Shown in pieces: positions 1 to 10,912 of a stretch of 64,000 bases of DNA. Origin of the DNA: Diabrotica undecimpunctata (Eukaryota > Arthropoda > Insecta > Coleoptera > Chrysomelidae); assembly GCF_040954645.1 (NCBI RefSeq), contig NC_092804.1:86917217-86981216 (forward strand), in the 5' to 3' direction. A model generated the notes under the pieces. The model was not told where the DNA came from and searched no databases. It saw only the letters and a list, made by a program, of their open reading frames with translations. Every line of letters starts with the position of its first letter. Position 1 is the first letter of the stretch. Both the position numbers and the translations under genes were made by a program.

Positions 1-586
1 GGTATTGTGTGCGCACGGGAATACTTAGATGTTTATTTTCCCGAGACCAATATCGAACAATGGATGGATTGTGTTTCCTGTGAAGAGAAAATGTCGATTC
101 ATCAGTAAATAAAATGTTCTTTAAAAAATTTTCGTCAGCATTTTGCTTTTCCATCATCTCTTCACAGAATACCATTCGTCTAGTATTGTCCTCGGGAAAA
201 AGTTCTTGAGTTGTTCGAACTTTATAGTAACGATATCCATTTCTTTTTAAAATACCTCGAACAGTGTTTTTGCTTAAGTTTACTTGTTCAGCAATTTCCC
301 TGCTTGAACACGGCTGACTGGCCTCAACAACAAAACAAACATCAACTTCATTATTTATACATTGTTCACTTTTTTGACGAACAGGTGGTTCACCAAGATT
401 GTTACACTTGTGGCAGTTTTGAATACATCCACATTTGCGAAATTTTTGAATTATTCTCTCAACTGTGGAAATCGAAGGAACCGGCCTATTAGCAAAAGAA
501 ACAACGAATAAATTAACTATATCTCGAATCGAGTGACCTCCAAAATACCAAGTTAAAATTTGTAGTTTTTCTTCAATTTTATACAT
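1..586 (-). CDS. Mariner/Tc1-superfamily transposase, N-terminal part, cut by window edge
   Basis: An uninterrupted minus-strand frame of 195 codons starts with ATG at 586-584 and runs off the left edge without a stop. It begins MYKIEEKLQILTWYFGGHS, a helix-turn-helix start like that of DUF4817-type mariner-like transposases. A second helix-turn-helix follows (SSREIAEQVNLSKNTVRGIL), and then FTDES near residue 160, which carries the first catalytic Asp of the DDE/D triad. The rest of the catalytic domain would lie left of the window. The frame is open, so the copy may be fairly young. It lies downstream of the last visible bin3 exon, either in the next intron or outside the gene. Family level is fairly sure; the exact clade is not. 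Confidence 0.75.
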   Translation of the reverse strand, partial: MYKIEEKLQILTWYFGGHSIRDIVNLFVVSFANRPVPSISTVERIIQKFRKCGCIQNCHKCNNLGEPPVRQKSEQCINNEVDVCFVVEASQPCSSREIAEQVNLSKNTVRGILKRNGYRYYKVRTTQELFPEDNTRRMVFCEEMMEKQNADENFLKNILFTDESTFSLHRKHNPSIVRYWSRENKHLSIPVRTQY

Positions 587-1161
587 TTTAATATATTTAC
601 GAAAATATTTTATTTTCACGCTACGGACCTACAGCCTAGAATCACTGTGAAAACTAGACTAAACAAGCAGTTATTATGCTGTCAAACCACATATCGCTTC
701 CTTAGTTATCTAAGCAGTCAGATGGGTATTTTGAGCGGTGTTGCCAATCTCATTCCTCTAGATGTTTTTCAAATAAGGTGTTAACCATAATAACCAAATA
801 TTTACAGAAAAGAAAGGAAATAACTACAAACCACTAAGTTTATTTTTGTTATTAGTCTGTTGTAGTAGATTGGTAAATACAATGAAAAATATAGGCAAAT
901 ATTTATTTAAAGATACGAAGAAGATAAAACTCTCAAAAAGATCCGCAAATCGGATTATTACACAACGATTGGCAACATTGACTTTGGGCGGTGCTAAAGA
1001 CTATGGTGCGTCCTAAAAGGAGACAGATAGTTGAACGATATTTTAATGTCTATCACCGGGTATGGATTTATTTTTGTCCAAGTTTTATATTGGACCACTA
1101 TTTCAAATGCAGTTCAAACAGACATATATTAAATTGTATGTTCCGTTTTAAATTCGTTCAA

Positions 1162-1198
<37 letters not shown>

Positions 1199-1593
1199 TT
1201 CATATATCGATCATATTTTTTGAAATATTACTTTGTAGGGTCCTACGTGTGTAGAACTTAACCAAAAAAAATGGTTTTATATCCGTTTACTCAAGACGAA
1301 TTATACTAATTGCTAATTAAAAAACTGAAAAATACGCGATCTTGTGGATCTGGTACATCGACATTATTAATTTAATTCGAGCATATTGCATGCATATTTA
1401 GCCACTATGAGCCACTAGAACACCAAGAATAACTCTTCAATATTTCCTCGAATTTAGTGTCTACAATTTGGAACTTATGCAATAGATAGAAGTAGATTGC
1501 AAAATATATCTAGTTGTTAGGTCGTGTACAAAAAATTTAACAGAATACAGAAGTAAGAATGACAAAGGGTAATATGGTTATGGAAATGGATGA
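587..1593. other. Unassigned AT-rich stretch
   Basis: No supportable gene. The part next to the transposase, up to roughly 800, is probably that element's 5' non-coding end, but I could not define its terminal repeat. An (AT)n tract lies at 1165-1195. A terminal bin3 exon could be hidden here; I could not recognise one. Confidence 0.4.
1165..1195. repeat. (AT)n microsatellite
   Basis: About 15 uninterrupted TA dinucleotides. Confidence 0.95.
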
Positions 1594-1678
1594 CTAATAG
1601 AGAGGCAAGGATAGGATATATGTTAAAAAAAAAATGGCAAGCAATAAAAAAAGTGAAATAAACCAAAAAATTTCATAC

Positions 1679-1923
1679 CTGTACGAATCCGACGAGGCTC
1701 CTACAATACTTGGCGTAATATTATTTGGTGTGGCTTCTACTCTCTCACTAGGAAACATCGTACTTTTAGTAAAAACTTGAATCGGTCTTCGGAAACCCTT
1801 GGAATTATGGAAAGGATAGCCCAAAATTTCACCTTTAGCAAATCCTACAGCTGGGGACAAAAGATATTCCCTGAACTTTTCTGGGAAAAATTCGATTGAG
1901 TTGTAGTTTTTGAAAATTGTTTC
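1679..1923 (-). CDS. bin3: bin3/MEPCE exon: C-terminal end of the methyltransferase domain
   Basis: The acceptor TTTTATAG is before 1923 and the donor TACAG|GTATGA after 1679. It reads ETIFKNYNSIEFFPEKFREY, then SPAVGFAKGEILGYP and NSKGFRRPIQVF, which matches the C-terminal MEPCE blocks ('ETI.KNY', 'VGF', 'SKGF.RP'). After that come about 27 poorly conserved residues (TKSTMFPSERVEAT...). The exon ends in phase 2. If the donor were not used, translation would run into a hydrophobic tail and stop at 1594; I think that is intron. The human protein ends soon after the shared block, so the missing last exon should be short. Confidence 0.9.
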
Positions 1924-2392
1924 CTATAAAACAAATATTAAAATTATATAAATCTCAACTATCCTTAAAAATAATTGTTTTGTATTAGTGTATCATTCAA
2001 GCAGCATGTTATTAAATCCATTAAAAGAAACAAAATTTGGTAAAAAATAATAGTGTTTTAATATCCAAAAACCTGTCATGTAAAAGTAACTTGCCTCACC
2101 TTTTGGTAGATGGGATTGGGGTGCAAGAATAATAGGCCATTGAAATGTTACATTTTTTACGCCTTAGCGTGCATTTCTTAGAGGGCGAATCTTTTTTATG
2201 TGTTGGGAGGGTAAGTATAAACTTAAGTTCAAGTTTGTGTGATTGCCACTTGTATCTCGTAAACCAGCAACCATACATAAACTTTTATCAGACATTATTT
2301 GTAGCAAATTAAATTGTCTACAAATTTATTCCTATTATTTTTTATGGTAAAATGGAAAATAAAAAAGTTATTAACCAACATACATATAAAAA
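1924..2392. other. Intron sequence, unassigned
   Basis: AT-rich intron DNA upstream (in gene sense) of the last visible exon. No gene or element end recognised. Confidence 0.4.
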
Positions 2393-2698
2393 TTTTTGAA
2401 AAATTTTCTTTCCGGCCTTAACTTTTTTTCTAGTCATTTTACAATAAAATAATGTCAGAGCAATATTAGGAGGTTTTTGTAACAAATCATTATATCATAA
2501 CAAAATTTTTTACAGCACTCCGAAGTTGACCGGGATTTTGAGTATTTTTTGAAAAATTTTCTTTCCGGCCTTAACTTTTTTTCTAGTCATTTTACAATAA
2601 AATAATGTCAGAGCAATATTAGGAGGTTTTTGTAACAAATCATTATATCATAACAAAATTTTTTACAGCACTCCGAAGTTGACCGGGATTTTGAGTAC
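2393..2698. repeat. Perfect 153-bp tandem duplication
   Basis: Two head-to-tail copies (2393-2545 and 2546-2698) of a 153-bp unit that begins TTTTTGAAAAATTTTC and ends GACCGGGATTTTGAGTA. I saw no difference between the copies, so the duplication is recent. The unit has no coding potential. Confidence 0.9.
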
Positions 2699-2966
2699 TC
2701 ATAAAAATACAATAAAAACGAACCATTAGACTTAGTTTTCTATTATACATATTTTTTTATTCATATAAAACCATCAGGTCGACCAGGTCGAATCTGACGC
2801 AGATACAGTCATCATCCGTTCTGCGCTTGTTGCATTCCAATCCTATGACTATATGACTGTCGTAGCAGAGGACATTGACATTCTTGTCTTGCTCTCGGCA
2901 ATTAGTTATATGGTGGAAATAAAAATGATTCTCTAATAGCATGAGATACAAACCCTTTCGTTTAAA

Positions 2967-2987
2967 ACAAACAAACAAACAAACAGT
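2967..2987. repeat. (AAAC)n microsatellite
   Basis: Five AAAC/ACAA units in a row. Confidence 0.85.
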
Positions 2988-3689
2988 TTTTAACAGTCCC
3001 ATTCAAATCTCTCCCTGTCCTTTGTGTATTGATTGCGACTCATAAGAAGCGTGTTGAGGAAACCCACTTTTCAGCTTGTAGGTTAGATATTATGTGTTGA
3101 ATTGTGTATGGTTGGTGACGAGTGTGTGCCCTCAGGGTTTGTGTGTTTTACCATTTATATTTACAATCGACCTAAATGCAAAATTAAAGAAGTTACTTTA
3201 GTTTGCAAGAGCCGTTAATGCATCATAACTATGAAAAATGTCGTCAACATTTACCCCAGTCAAGTGTACTGGTGTGCTTAATTTACAAACAAATACAGTA
3301 ATGTTAAATGTATATAAGCTGTTGTACATTAAACATAGAGCAAATGAACATCAAATGTCGCTTTCTATGTTAGAACTATAATCTCAACATGTGCCAATAT
3401 GACAGGAGTGAATAAATCTACTGTTTACACACTTCTACGGGAAAGAAAAAATGGAAATGAAAGAAAAAATTGATGAGCGTATGCAACATATAATAAGACG
3501 AAAAGGGGATGGCTTTTATCAATAATAGAAGGGGATATCAATTATAAAGAGATCTCAACACGTAGCAGCATTCTAAGGATTGTATAGGAAAATGAAGTTT
3601 GCCCCACATAAAACGAAAAACCATGTGGAAAATATCATAAATTAATCTTTTCTCAGTAGAAACAAAATTGTAAGTCGGTGTTAATCGGC

Positions 3690-3800
3690 AACGAACATAA
3701 AGAGGTACAGTAGGCTGTACTGTAGACTCGCACGAAGCGTCATACTATGTTTTCTGTATATTTAAAATTTAAACAATATTTTTTAAATTTTAATAATAAA
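3690..3800. repeat. Dispersed repeat fragment (second copy near 28095)
   Basis: The stretch with ACAGTAGGCTGTACTGTAGACT followed by TATACTATGTTTTCTGTATA-like sequence and an AT run matches 28095-28190 in the same orientation, with scattered differences. The family is not recognised. The flanking 2990-3690 has no supportable gene; at 3400-3460 a short frame (MTGVNKSTVYTLLRERKNG) recalls a transposase helix-turn-helix but is too short to call. Confidence 0.5.
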
Positions 3801-4239
3801 ATATTAGAATTCTAACGCATTCAACTGTAGATATTTACATGCCTATTTTATCTACCATTCGCATATTTTCCGAATAATCGATGACAGATTCGAGTTTCAT
3901 CACGTTTTCTCCTCGATTATTATTTGTTGACCATCGTGAATTCTTGTCAGCATATAGATAAAATATTGTTACTAGTCCTCATGTCGAAAGTTCCACGCGG
4001 TACTTGTTGCGGAAATTTTGAAAAATATTTTCGGTTTCGTTTTACTATAAAACCAATGTTTTTATCGTGTACTTAGCTAAAATTGGACTTGACTACCAAT
4101 ACAATATAATATGTCCTTTATTTCATATTTCATTATAAAATATTTTACTACCCTATCACTAAATCCTAATAAATTGTCCCTCACTATATCTAATGTACAT
4201 GTAACACCTGTATAAACTAATAAATCTACTAGCCCAGGG

Positions 4240-4990
4240 AAATAAGCCTTTTTCGTGACACTGATCCGATCAGGCAAACGATAATTGTTTTGAGTAGTAT
4301 GGTCCTCTATAACCAAAACCTAAATGTTTCCTGCAATCGATTTTTTGGACTTAATTAGTTATTATCAAATTATGGTCAAAAAATAGTTAATTTTCACTTT
4401 TTTCGTCTATCAGCAAAAAGTGAAGCATTTGAAACAAATTTGAGAGTAATAAATTTGTCATATAAAAACCTTCAAAATAGCGTTGTTTAAATGTTTCTAT
4501 CCTTATTTGTTGCTTAGAAAGTTGTAAAATTACTCAAAAATTTTGATTTTTTATAAATGTTAATAACTTTTTAAAAATAACCCTATAACCTTCATATTAC
4601 ATGGAATGTTAGGCCTTGTAATGCTTAAAATATGATCAAAACTGCAAACCGATAGGTCACACAGTTTGTGTGATTTAATTTGTTTATCCCGAATTAATTT
4701 TTTTGCAAGAATATAAGTGAGAAAAATATATAGTTATAGTAATTATATGGCCAGATTCTGTAAGAAGAAAATATATTCCATTAATATCATCTAAAAAAGA
4801 TAAAAGGAAAACAAGTTTAAATATTGCAAAACAATTTTGCAAAAACATGTCGATTTTTGGCTTATAACCAATCAGAATAACTTTTTAACCATTGCCTACA
4901 AAAAAATTATTTTTTCATACTTAGAAAGCCTGCATTTTTTCACAGTTTTAAAAGGAAAAACAGTTGTAGGACAATTTTGAACGAAGTTAT
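4240..4990. repeat. Old dispersed repeat, with inverted copies at 18.54-18.80 and 26.40-26.76 kb
   Basis: 4250-4580 matches the reverse complement of about 26430-26760 over several hundred bases (shared blocks include AGCAAAAAGTGAAGCATTTG). 4680-4860 matches the reverse complement of 18540-18790. No open frame of note. Probably parts of one old DNA transposon family; class unknown. Confidence 0.55.
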
Positions 4991-4999
4991 TCCTTTTTT

Positions 5000-5815
5000 T
5001 TTAATTGGTAGAAGATTTGTTTATAATAATTAAAAGATCTTATTGGGGTCATTTAAAAGAACATACTTTAAAGTTTTATTGTACAAAATTCGGAAAAGAT
5101 TGCCTCTTAATGGAATCGTTCACAAAGCTTCACAATGTGGTCCCCAAAATCGGCCGACTTGAAGGAGTTGTTAACTGTATCTCTGGTTCTTTTGTTTGGA
5201 TTTCGACGTTTATTTTTTTAATTTGTATATATACGTATATATACAGTGTAGGTAAAACTTTATGGTCGGTATGTATCTTACGTGAGATGGAGTGAGAAAC
5301 ACCTATTTAAAAAGAGAGAGGTATATTAGGTCAGCCCATTATATCGTCGAAATAGCATTAGTGGAACTAAGAAAAGAGGAGAAGTTCAACATTGCCAAAC
5401 TTATTGGTTTTATTTGACCTGTTGTCTTTTTAGCATTTTAACAACATTCTAAGATAATCAAATTTGGGCGAATTGATTTAAACGGCAACTTACTGTTTTT
5501 TATTTTAAATTTGCCACAATTTTTCTTTTCAATAAGTTTAATTTAACATTTTGATTTCCACTTCGGAAATCGTTTTATGTAAATAAAATTTATTAATGTT
5601 TCGTATTTTAAGTACGATTTCCGAATTGGAAATCTAAACATCAAAATAAGCTTATTTTAAAGTCACGTTGTGTCTTATTCGCAATAAAAATAATAAATTG
5701 AAATATCAAACCACAATAAAAAACCTTCATACGAAATTATTTGGCAACGTCTCATGTCGCGTAGTCAAAGCACCGAATCAAAGTAGAACACAGGTAACGA
5801 ATGAATAGAAGTGGG
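5000..5815. other. Unassigned repeat fragments
   Basis: 5163-5225 resembles 17853-17915. Around 5540-5580 and 5608-5650 there is an inverted pair built on the hairpin ATTTCC...GGAAAT, a motif also seen near 13180 and 55570. No gene seen. Confidence 0.45.
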
Positions 5816-6162
5816 CATTCTTTTTTTTTTTTTCGAATCCTGAGAAAACTAATAAATATTTTTGAAAAATTTAAACGCAGAATGAAAGAATACATTATTA
5901 CCGAGGGCCGAAAGTCTCCGAAAACTTCTATAATGTTTATTTTAATAAGTTACAGGGGCGAAAAAAGAGAAAATTTAGTGTGATTTTGAATTTTAAGTAT
6001 CTCATTCAAAAAAACTTTTTGTTTATTTCGGCCCTCGGCAATAAGGTCACCTTTCATTCTGCGTTTAAATTTTTCAAAAATATTTGTTAGTTTTCTCAGG
6101 ATTCGAAAAAAATGAATACATTTAAAAAGCATTGGCCTGAAATTTTGCGCCTACGCTCTTAA
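5816..6162. mobile_element. Foldback MITE, same family as 21482-21878, left end lost
   Basis: The two halves are reverse complements: TTTTTCGAATCCTGAG...GAAAGAATACATTATTACC at the left and its complement at 6030-6115. The right end GCGCCTACGCTCTTAA (TTAA at 6159-6162) is the same terminus as the intact copy at 21.5 kb. The left terminal ~40 bp is missing or diverged. The two 60-residue frames inside are mirror images of the stem, not genes. Confidence 0.75.
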
Positions 6163-6168
6163 CGCAAC

Positions 6169-6497
6169 TAAACCGATTTTCGTAAACAATAACTATGATT
6201 GTTTAACAGTAGTTTCAAGTAAGAGAGTACTTACATAAACAAACATAATGGCTATTATCGTTTATGTGTATATTTATTGAAGTGAAAGAAACTAATCAAG
6301 GATATATTTATTATATCTTGAAAAATAAACTAAACAATACAAATAGTAAATCGTACTTACATTTACATTACACGTTATTATTAAATCGCGAATCGTCTAA
6401 ATTGACATTTAAAAACGTAAGTTTTTCTACTTTACTTCTTGTTAACCGTGTTCTTCTTTTATTTAAAATTAAAACCAGATTTTGAACATGTGTTCAC
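6169..6497. repeat. Left long inverted end of a hAT-related element (X)
   Basis: This ~330-bp segment, from AAACCGATTTTCGTAAAC to ATTTTGAACATGTGTTCACA, is repeated in reverse complement as two pieces: 7862-7892 and 16938-17190. The split is explained by the TTAA insertion between them. It frames about 2 kb of element DNA that holds the hAT remnants. Confidence 0.65.
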
Positions 6498-6807
6498 ATT
6501 TACAATACTTTTTGCTAAACCCGATATTAGTAATTGTACTACGTCGGATACTATGGATGTAAGTAGTCTTCATTATTTAAATTTGGTCCAAGTCTAAGTC
6601 CGTATTAACTAATACAAAAGTGGAACGGATTGCCTCTTCTATCTCGGTCATTCTTTTTAACATGTAATAGGTGAAGTTCTACCTAGTTTCCACGTATTGG
6701 ATTGGCCTTTTGGGAACTTTGTTATGTTGTAATTGATACTTTAAAAGCCTTTCAAAAGATAAGGTACTTTTTTTGAAATGTTTTTTTTTAGAAACTGAAA
6801 TTTGAAA

Positions 6808-6842
6808 TTAGTGAAATAATTTCACTAATTTCAAAAGCGATC
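6808..6842. other. Perfect short palindrome
   Basis: TTTGAAATTAGTGAAAT followed immediately by its reverse complement (17-bp arms plus a central base). It lies inside element X. No known function. Confidence 0.7.
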
Positions 6843-6954
6843 TTTTCTGAATTATGGTTTCCAGAAAAGTGGCAGCAGCCTAATAAAATTGTTTTAAATT
6901 CTAAATTTTCGGTTAAATATTGTCCTGTTAATGCGATGTAACTCAGTTACTCCA

Positions 6955-7360
6955 TATGTCCAAAGGTCAGTAGTAATACAGATATTTTCTACTTCTTTAA
7001 CAACTTGTGATCTAATAATTTGCTTAGTTTTGGTATAACATTCCTGAAGTAATGAGCCTGACGTAATGAACAAGTTTTTCTTGTTAGTGGTTTATATCCA
7101 GGAATCCACATTGCAAACTTTTTAACGGATGAAACGAGTCTTTGCATAGGTTTATTAAATCCATATCTATTTGTTTCTTTTGTTCTAAATTAATATTTTT
7201 ATTAAAGGAAGTATCCATCACCTTTTGACGCTTGGGTCGCGGTGGCAGTATGTCAGTACTTGTAGTAGAAGTAGTCGAAACGGACAGAAATGCGTCAGAA
7301 GTTTCAATCATTGCAATATTCAGAAAGTGGACCATAAAAGCTGCATCTTCTACAAATGCG
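6955..7360 (-). pseudogene. hAT transposase remnant, N-terminal and early catalytic region
   Basis: The minus strand carries a post-BED-finger-like segment (LEQKKQIDMDLINLCKDSFH in 7335-7084) preceded by CAFVEDAAFMVHFL. Further on, in another frame, is ENICITTDLWTYGVTE at about 6950-6990, the hAT block with the first catalytic Asp ('TTD.WT'). Stops and frameshifts separate the pieces, so it is dead. The matching C-terminus lies on the opposite strand at 7580. Confidence 0.65.
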
Positions 7361-7579
7361 CATTTTTGAAAATAAAATATTATTCTTATACTAGGTCAAT
7401 AATTTTGAAAAATAATTCATAATTGAATATTTACAATAAATAAATCCTTTGACGAACTATCGATAAAGATTTGAAATCGAAAATGCAGATCAATCGTAAA
7501 TCGAAACTCATTCATTAATCAGAATACCTAGTTATAAAAAACAAAAGATAGAGTTAAGAAGCTGGTTACTTCTATAAAA

Positions 7580-7860
7580 AAAAAAGAAAAAGAAGATTGT
7601 ACTAGTGAAAATCAACCAGTACAAGAAAAAGAAACTGATAAAGATGACTTAAGTCCATGGTGTATTTTTGATGAATTTATTAAACATGACTCATCTAAAC
7701 ATACACCTGTATCTAGAGATATAAAAGAAGTCGACATGTATTTGTCTGATGATATTACCCACAAAAAATTTCGAACGGTGATTGGAACTGTCCATTACAG
7801 TGGTGGAAAAACCATCGCCATGTATATCCTAACTTAACCACTATATTCATAAAATCTGTT
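7580..7860 (+). pseudogene. hAT transposase remnant, C-terminal dimerisation region
   Basis: The plus strand encodes SPWCIFDEFIKHDSS and, after one frameshift, NCPLQWWKNHRHVYPNL. The latter is the hAT C-terminal dimerisation block ('P..WW......P.L'). The usual following '.PSSS..SER.FS' part is missing because the coding region runs straight into the inverted end of element X. Confidence 0.7.
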
Positions 7861-7892
7861 CATTGTGAACACATGTTCAAAATCTGGTTTAA

Positions 7893-8386
7893 CCCCTTAA
7901 CGTACGTGCCCGTCTCAGACACGGGCGCGCTGGTAATTTTGTACACGCTCGTCTGGGACACGGGCGCCGGTTATTTTACCCATAAAATTTTTCAAGCCCT
8001 CGCTCGAAGCGGATATTTGTATAAAGAGACATATTTAAGTTTATGTAAGCATATATCTAAATTATTTTTCTATTATAAAATATATGACTCAGTCAGTATT
8101 GAGTTACTTTAAAATATATTTATTATCTCATAACTTGCAATCGTCACCATTGATAACCGATATTATTTTCGAAATTTTGTTTTTATACAAACCTTCTGTC
8201 TTGCCGGTGTAAAGTCGTGTGAAGTCGATATGTATTGTTTTTGCGTTTGAACTAATTTGTGCTTTATTTTCATCATATTATTATACTGTTTGGCAAGTAA
8301 ATTTTGCATATAATAATCGGTAGGTTAGAGTAATGTGTATATTTTTTGTTTTACTAATTTTCATTATAATTCATCTAAAATACCAT
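7893..8386. other. Left terminal region of the TTAA element
   Basis: GC-richer start with two near repeats of a 'GTCTCAGACACGGGCGC / GTCTGGGACACGGGCGC' motif at 7912-7968. No gene. Confidence 0.5.

Positions 8387-8441
<55 letters not shown>
8387..8441. repeat. (GT)n microsatellite
   Basis: About 27 GT units. It gives rise to Cys-Val repeat frames that are not genes. Confidence 0.97.
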
Positions 8442-8442
<1 letters not shown>

Positions 8443-8595
8443 AATATTTTGGATTATTTGTATTTTTCATATCAATCATACTACTATTTACCTATTCACA
8501 GTGTTTCCTCTGCACAAGTTTTTTAAATTTCAACGGATTTGCATATAAAAAGAGTGCGCCACTGTTATCTATAGTAATTTAGTAAGATCATTGGC

Positions 8596-8597
<2 letters not shown>

Positions 8598-8665
<68 letters not shown>
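8598..8665. repeat. (AT)n microsatellite
   Basis: About 34 AT units. Confidence 0.97.
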
Positions 8666-8669
<4 letters not shown>

Positions 8670-8958
8670 CCGCTATCGTTTTAAGCTCTTTTCACGTTGC
8701 AGTAATTTAGCATCACCATTTTCTATTTATAAGTCGTGTATGTTCGTTTAGTGCACCTTTGTAGGCTTGGCACCGTTGTCGATTTTTCAATAATCCGATT
8801 TTTTTATAAATTAAATTTTTTACATCAAACCATCATTTTAACATTGGGAGGTAAAATTACTGTATTTGGTATCATTTTAAAGCCAATAGATGTTGCCAGT
8901 GTTAATACTTAAATAATAAATCATGAATGTGTTGCTTGTGTGAGTCCATTTCAAAAGG

Positions 8959-10890
8959 TAAAAGAAATAATAAGTTAGACTTACAATCAATTTAATTTAA
9001 CTAATCGGACGACCGGTTTCGCTTTCTATAATATGCAAAGCATCTTCAGGTCACGATACAAAGTTAAAATGCTGAAAATAATAATCCCATATTAGGGTGT
9101 TGTCCAATAAAGATAAAAACAAAGATAAAAACATAGGTAGGTGATATAAATTATATAAATTACAGTAATTATGCCAATATTACATGTCTGTGGTTTTATA
9201 AATGAATAAAATGTTTAAGCAGACAAGGTACGACCCACAAATTGATAACATAGTCTATTAAACTGTATAAATAAACCAATAAATAAACATTACTTACATG
9301 CCGGTACTCTATTAGTTGCTGGTTGAAAGAACATGGTTCAAACTATCTTGGATTGTAGATTGGATAGCTCAGGTCAACTATTGTAATTATTTAACAATAA
9401 ACGGGGAAGTTCTTGAGGAGACAGATTGTATGATCTTCAAAGGATGTACAGATTGTGTGGGTGTGCAATAGTATAATCTTGTAGTTATCAAAATTTCTTT
9501 GATAAAGTTGTTGCAATATTCGGCAAATTATTGTAAAGTCCAAAAAATTTTTTATGTTAAAATTAAATTAAGACACAATTACACACACAGAAACACACAG
9601 AAAACACTTAAAAAAACGGGGGACGAAACAGACATTTAATTTAAAAGGAGTGGATTTTCAAAAGAACTACATTTCTTAATAGGAGACAATGAGTTTTTTA
9701 TGTGCTGTATATCAGATTTTAGAGGTAAACTTGACAAATGTAGGTTAAAGTGTGACAGTTCTTCTTCTATTTTAAATGCTGTAAATTAAGTTATCCAGTT
9801 TATGAAATAAGCTGATATTAATAAAATCTAAAATTTTTTTAATTTTAGATATTAAAGTTATTTGATGTGTTAATATTGGCATACTTTAACAAACTTTAAA
9901 TAATTGATTTCAATGTAACAATATAAATAATTGTAATACTTATTCTAAGATAACAAACTCAGCTTAGTCAAAGTTACAGAACAAACTTAAGTGATTATTT
10001 GTTAATTAAATTAAATATGTACATTTGTAATGAAAATGTATAATGTATAACAAAATTACAAACTTTCTTTGAAATAATTGTTGGTGTGAGTCATCTGTCA
10101 TGGTGTGTATAAGTATTTTTAAATATTTATTCCAATTCTGATATGTTAATATGGAACTTAAATAATAAGTAAATAAACCATTGTTGATAAAATTATTGAT
10201 AAATTAAAGAAAATTAAAGAAATTGACTGAATAATTAAGTATTCAAAAATTAGTTGGTAATTTTAATATCAGACAGTTGGGACCGGAAATTGGTTATACC
10301 AACAGGTAAAAGGTTCTCTATTTAAACCGGTGTAAAGTAAAATTATTCTTATTTCAATTTTCTAATACCATGAAGGAGTCTCATCACACCGACCCGAACA
10401 ATGGTGAGTTTGTACAATAATTTCTGTGACACTTTAACAATTTTAAATTTAAAACAGTTTATAGTTAAAATATAATATTTCTATTTGAAAATGTAGATTT
10501 GTTAATTATTAGGATTAACAAAATTATATTTAATTAATACTGCTAGTCTGAACGACTTTACCATGTTGTGTTGGGAACAATCAAACCACGTGCTAATTTG
10601 AAATTAAATATTTTGTAAAATGAGTGTATGTCGCAACCGGATGGGGTGTAATAATAATTTTGGGTTAAATAAGTTGAGGCACCATACCAGTTCAATACTG
10701 ATGTTTTATATAGTTTTAGGAAAATGTAGTTTATAGTAACATGTTAATGAAACCAGTGAACAAAAACTTAATCCATGGGGACCATACCTTAAACTTTATG
10801 TAGAAATTCAAATAATCTGAGGAGTATATCAAATGTATTTGAATGTATATGGGATACTGGAATAAAAAGTTTGACCATGATGTTGAAGTA
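8959..10890. repeat. Left arm of a 3.9-kb near-perfect palindrome
   Basis: 1,932 bp, pairing with 10913-12848 as reverse complement, with a 22-bp spacer (10891-10912). By reading I found one substitution (near 10565/11238) and one 4-bp indel close to the outer end (GAGT in the right arm at 12821-12824). No frame of 60 codons or more. The outer 50 bp, read outward, carry a hammerhead-like core. Class unclear: a foldback element, an inverted pair of Penelope-like copies, or an assembly artefact. Confidence 0.9.
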
Positions 10891-10912
10891 AATTCAGAAA
10901 ATGTGCATGAAG

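Noticed and set aside
1594..1678. Read-through of the last bin3 exon into a hydrophobic C-terminus
   Set aside because: A good donor (CAG|GTATGA) precedes it, and the tail (FWFISLFLLLAIFF) is unlike any Bin3 protein; taken as intron.
2757..3002. 81-codon minus frame
   Set aside because: No recognisable motif, crosses the (AAAC)n tract, no splice context.
3400..3470. Transposase helix-turn-helix fragment
   Set aside because: Only about 20 residues fit, without any second supporting block.
8333..8582. Cys-Val repeat frames
   Set aside because: Translations of a (GT)n microsatellite.
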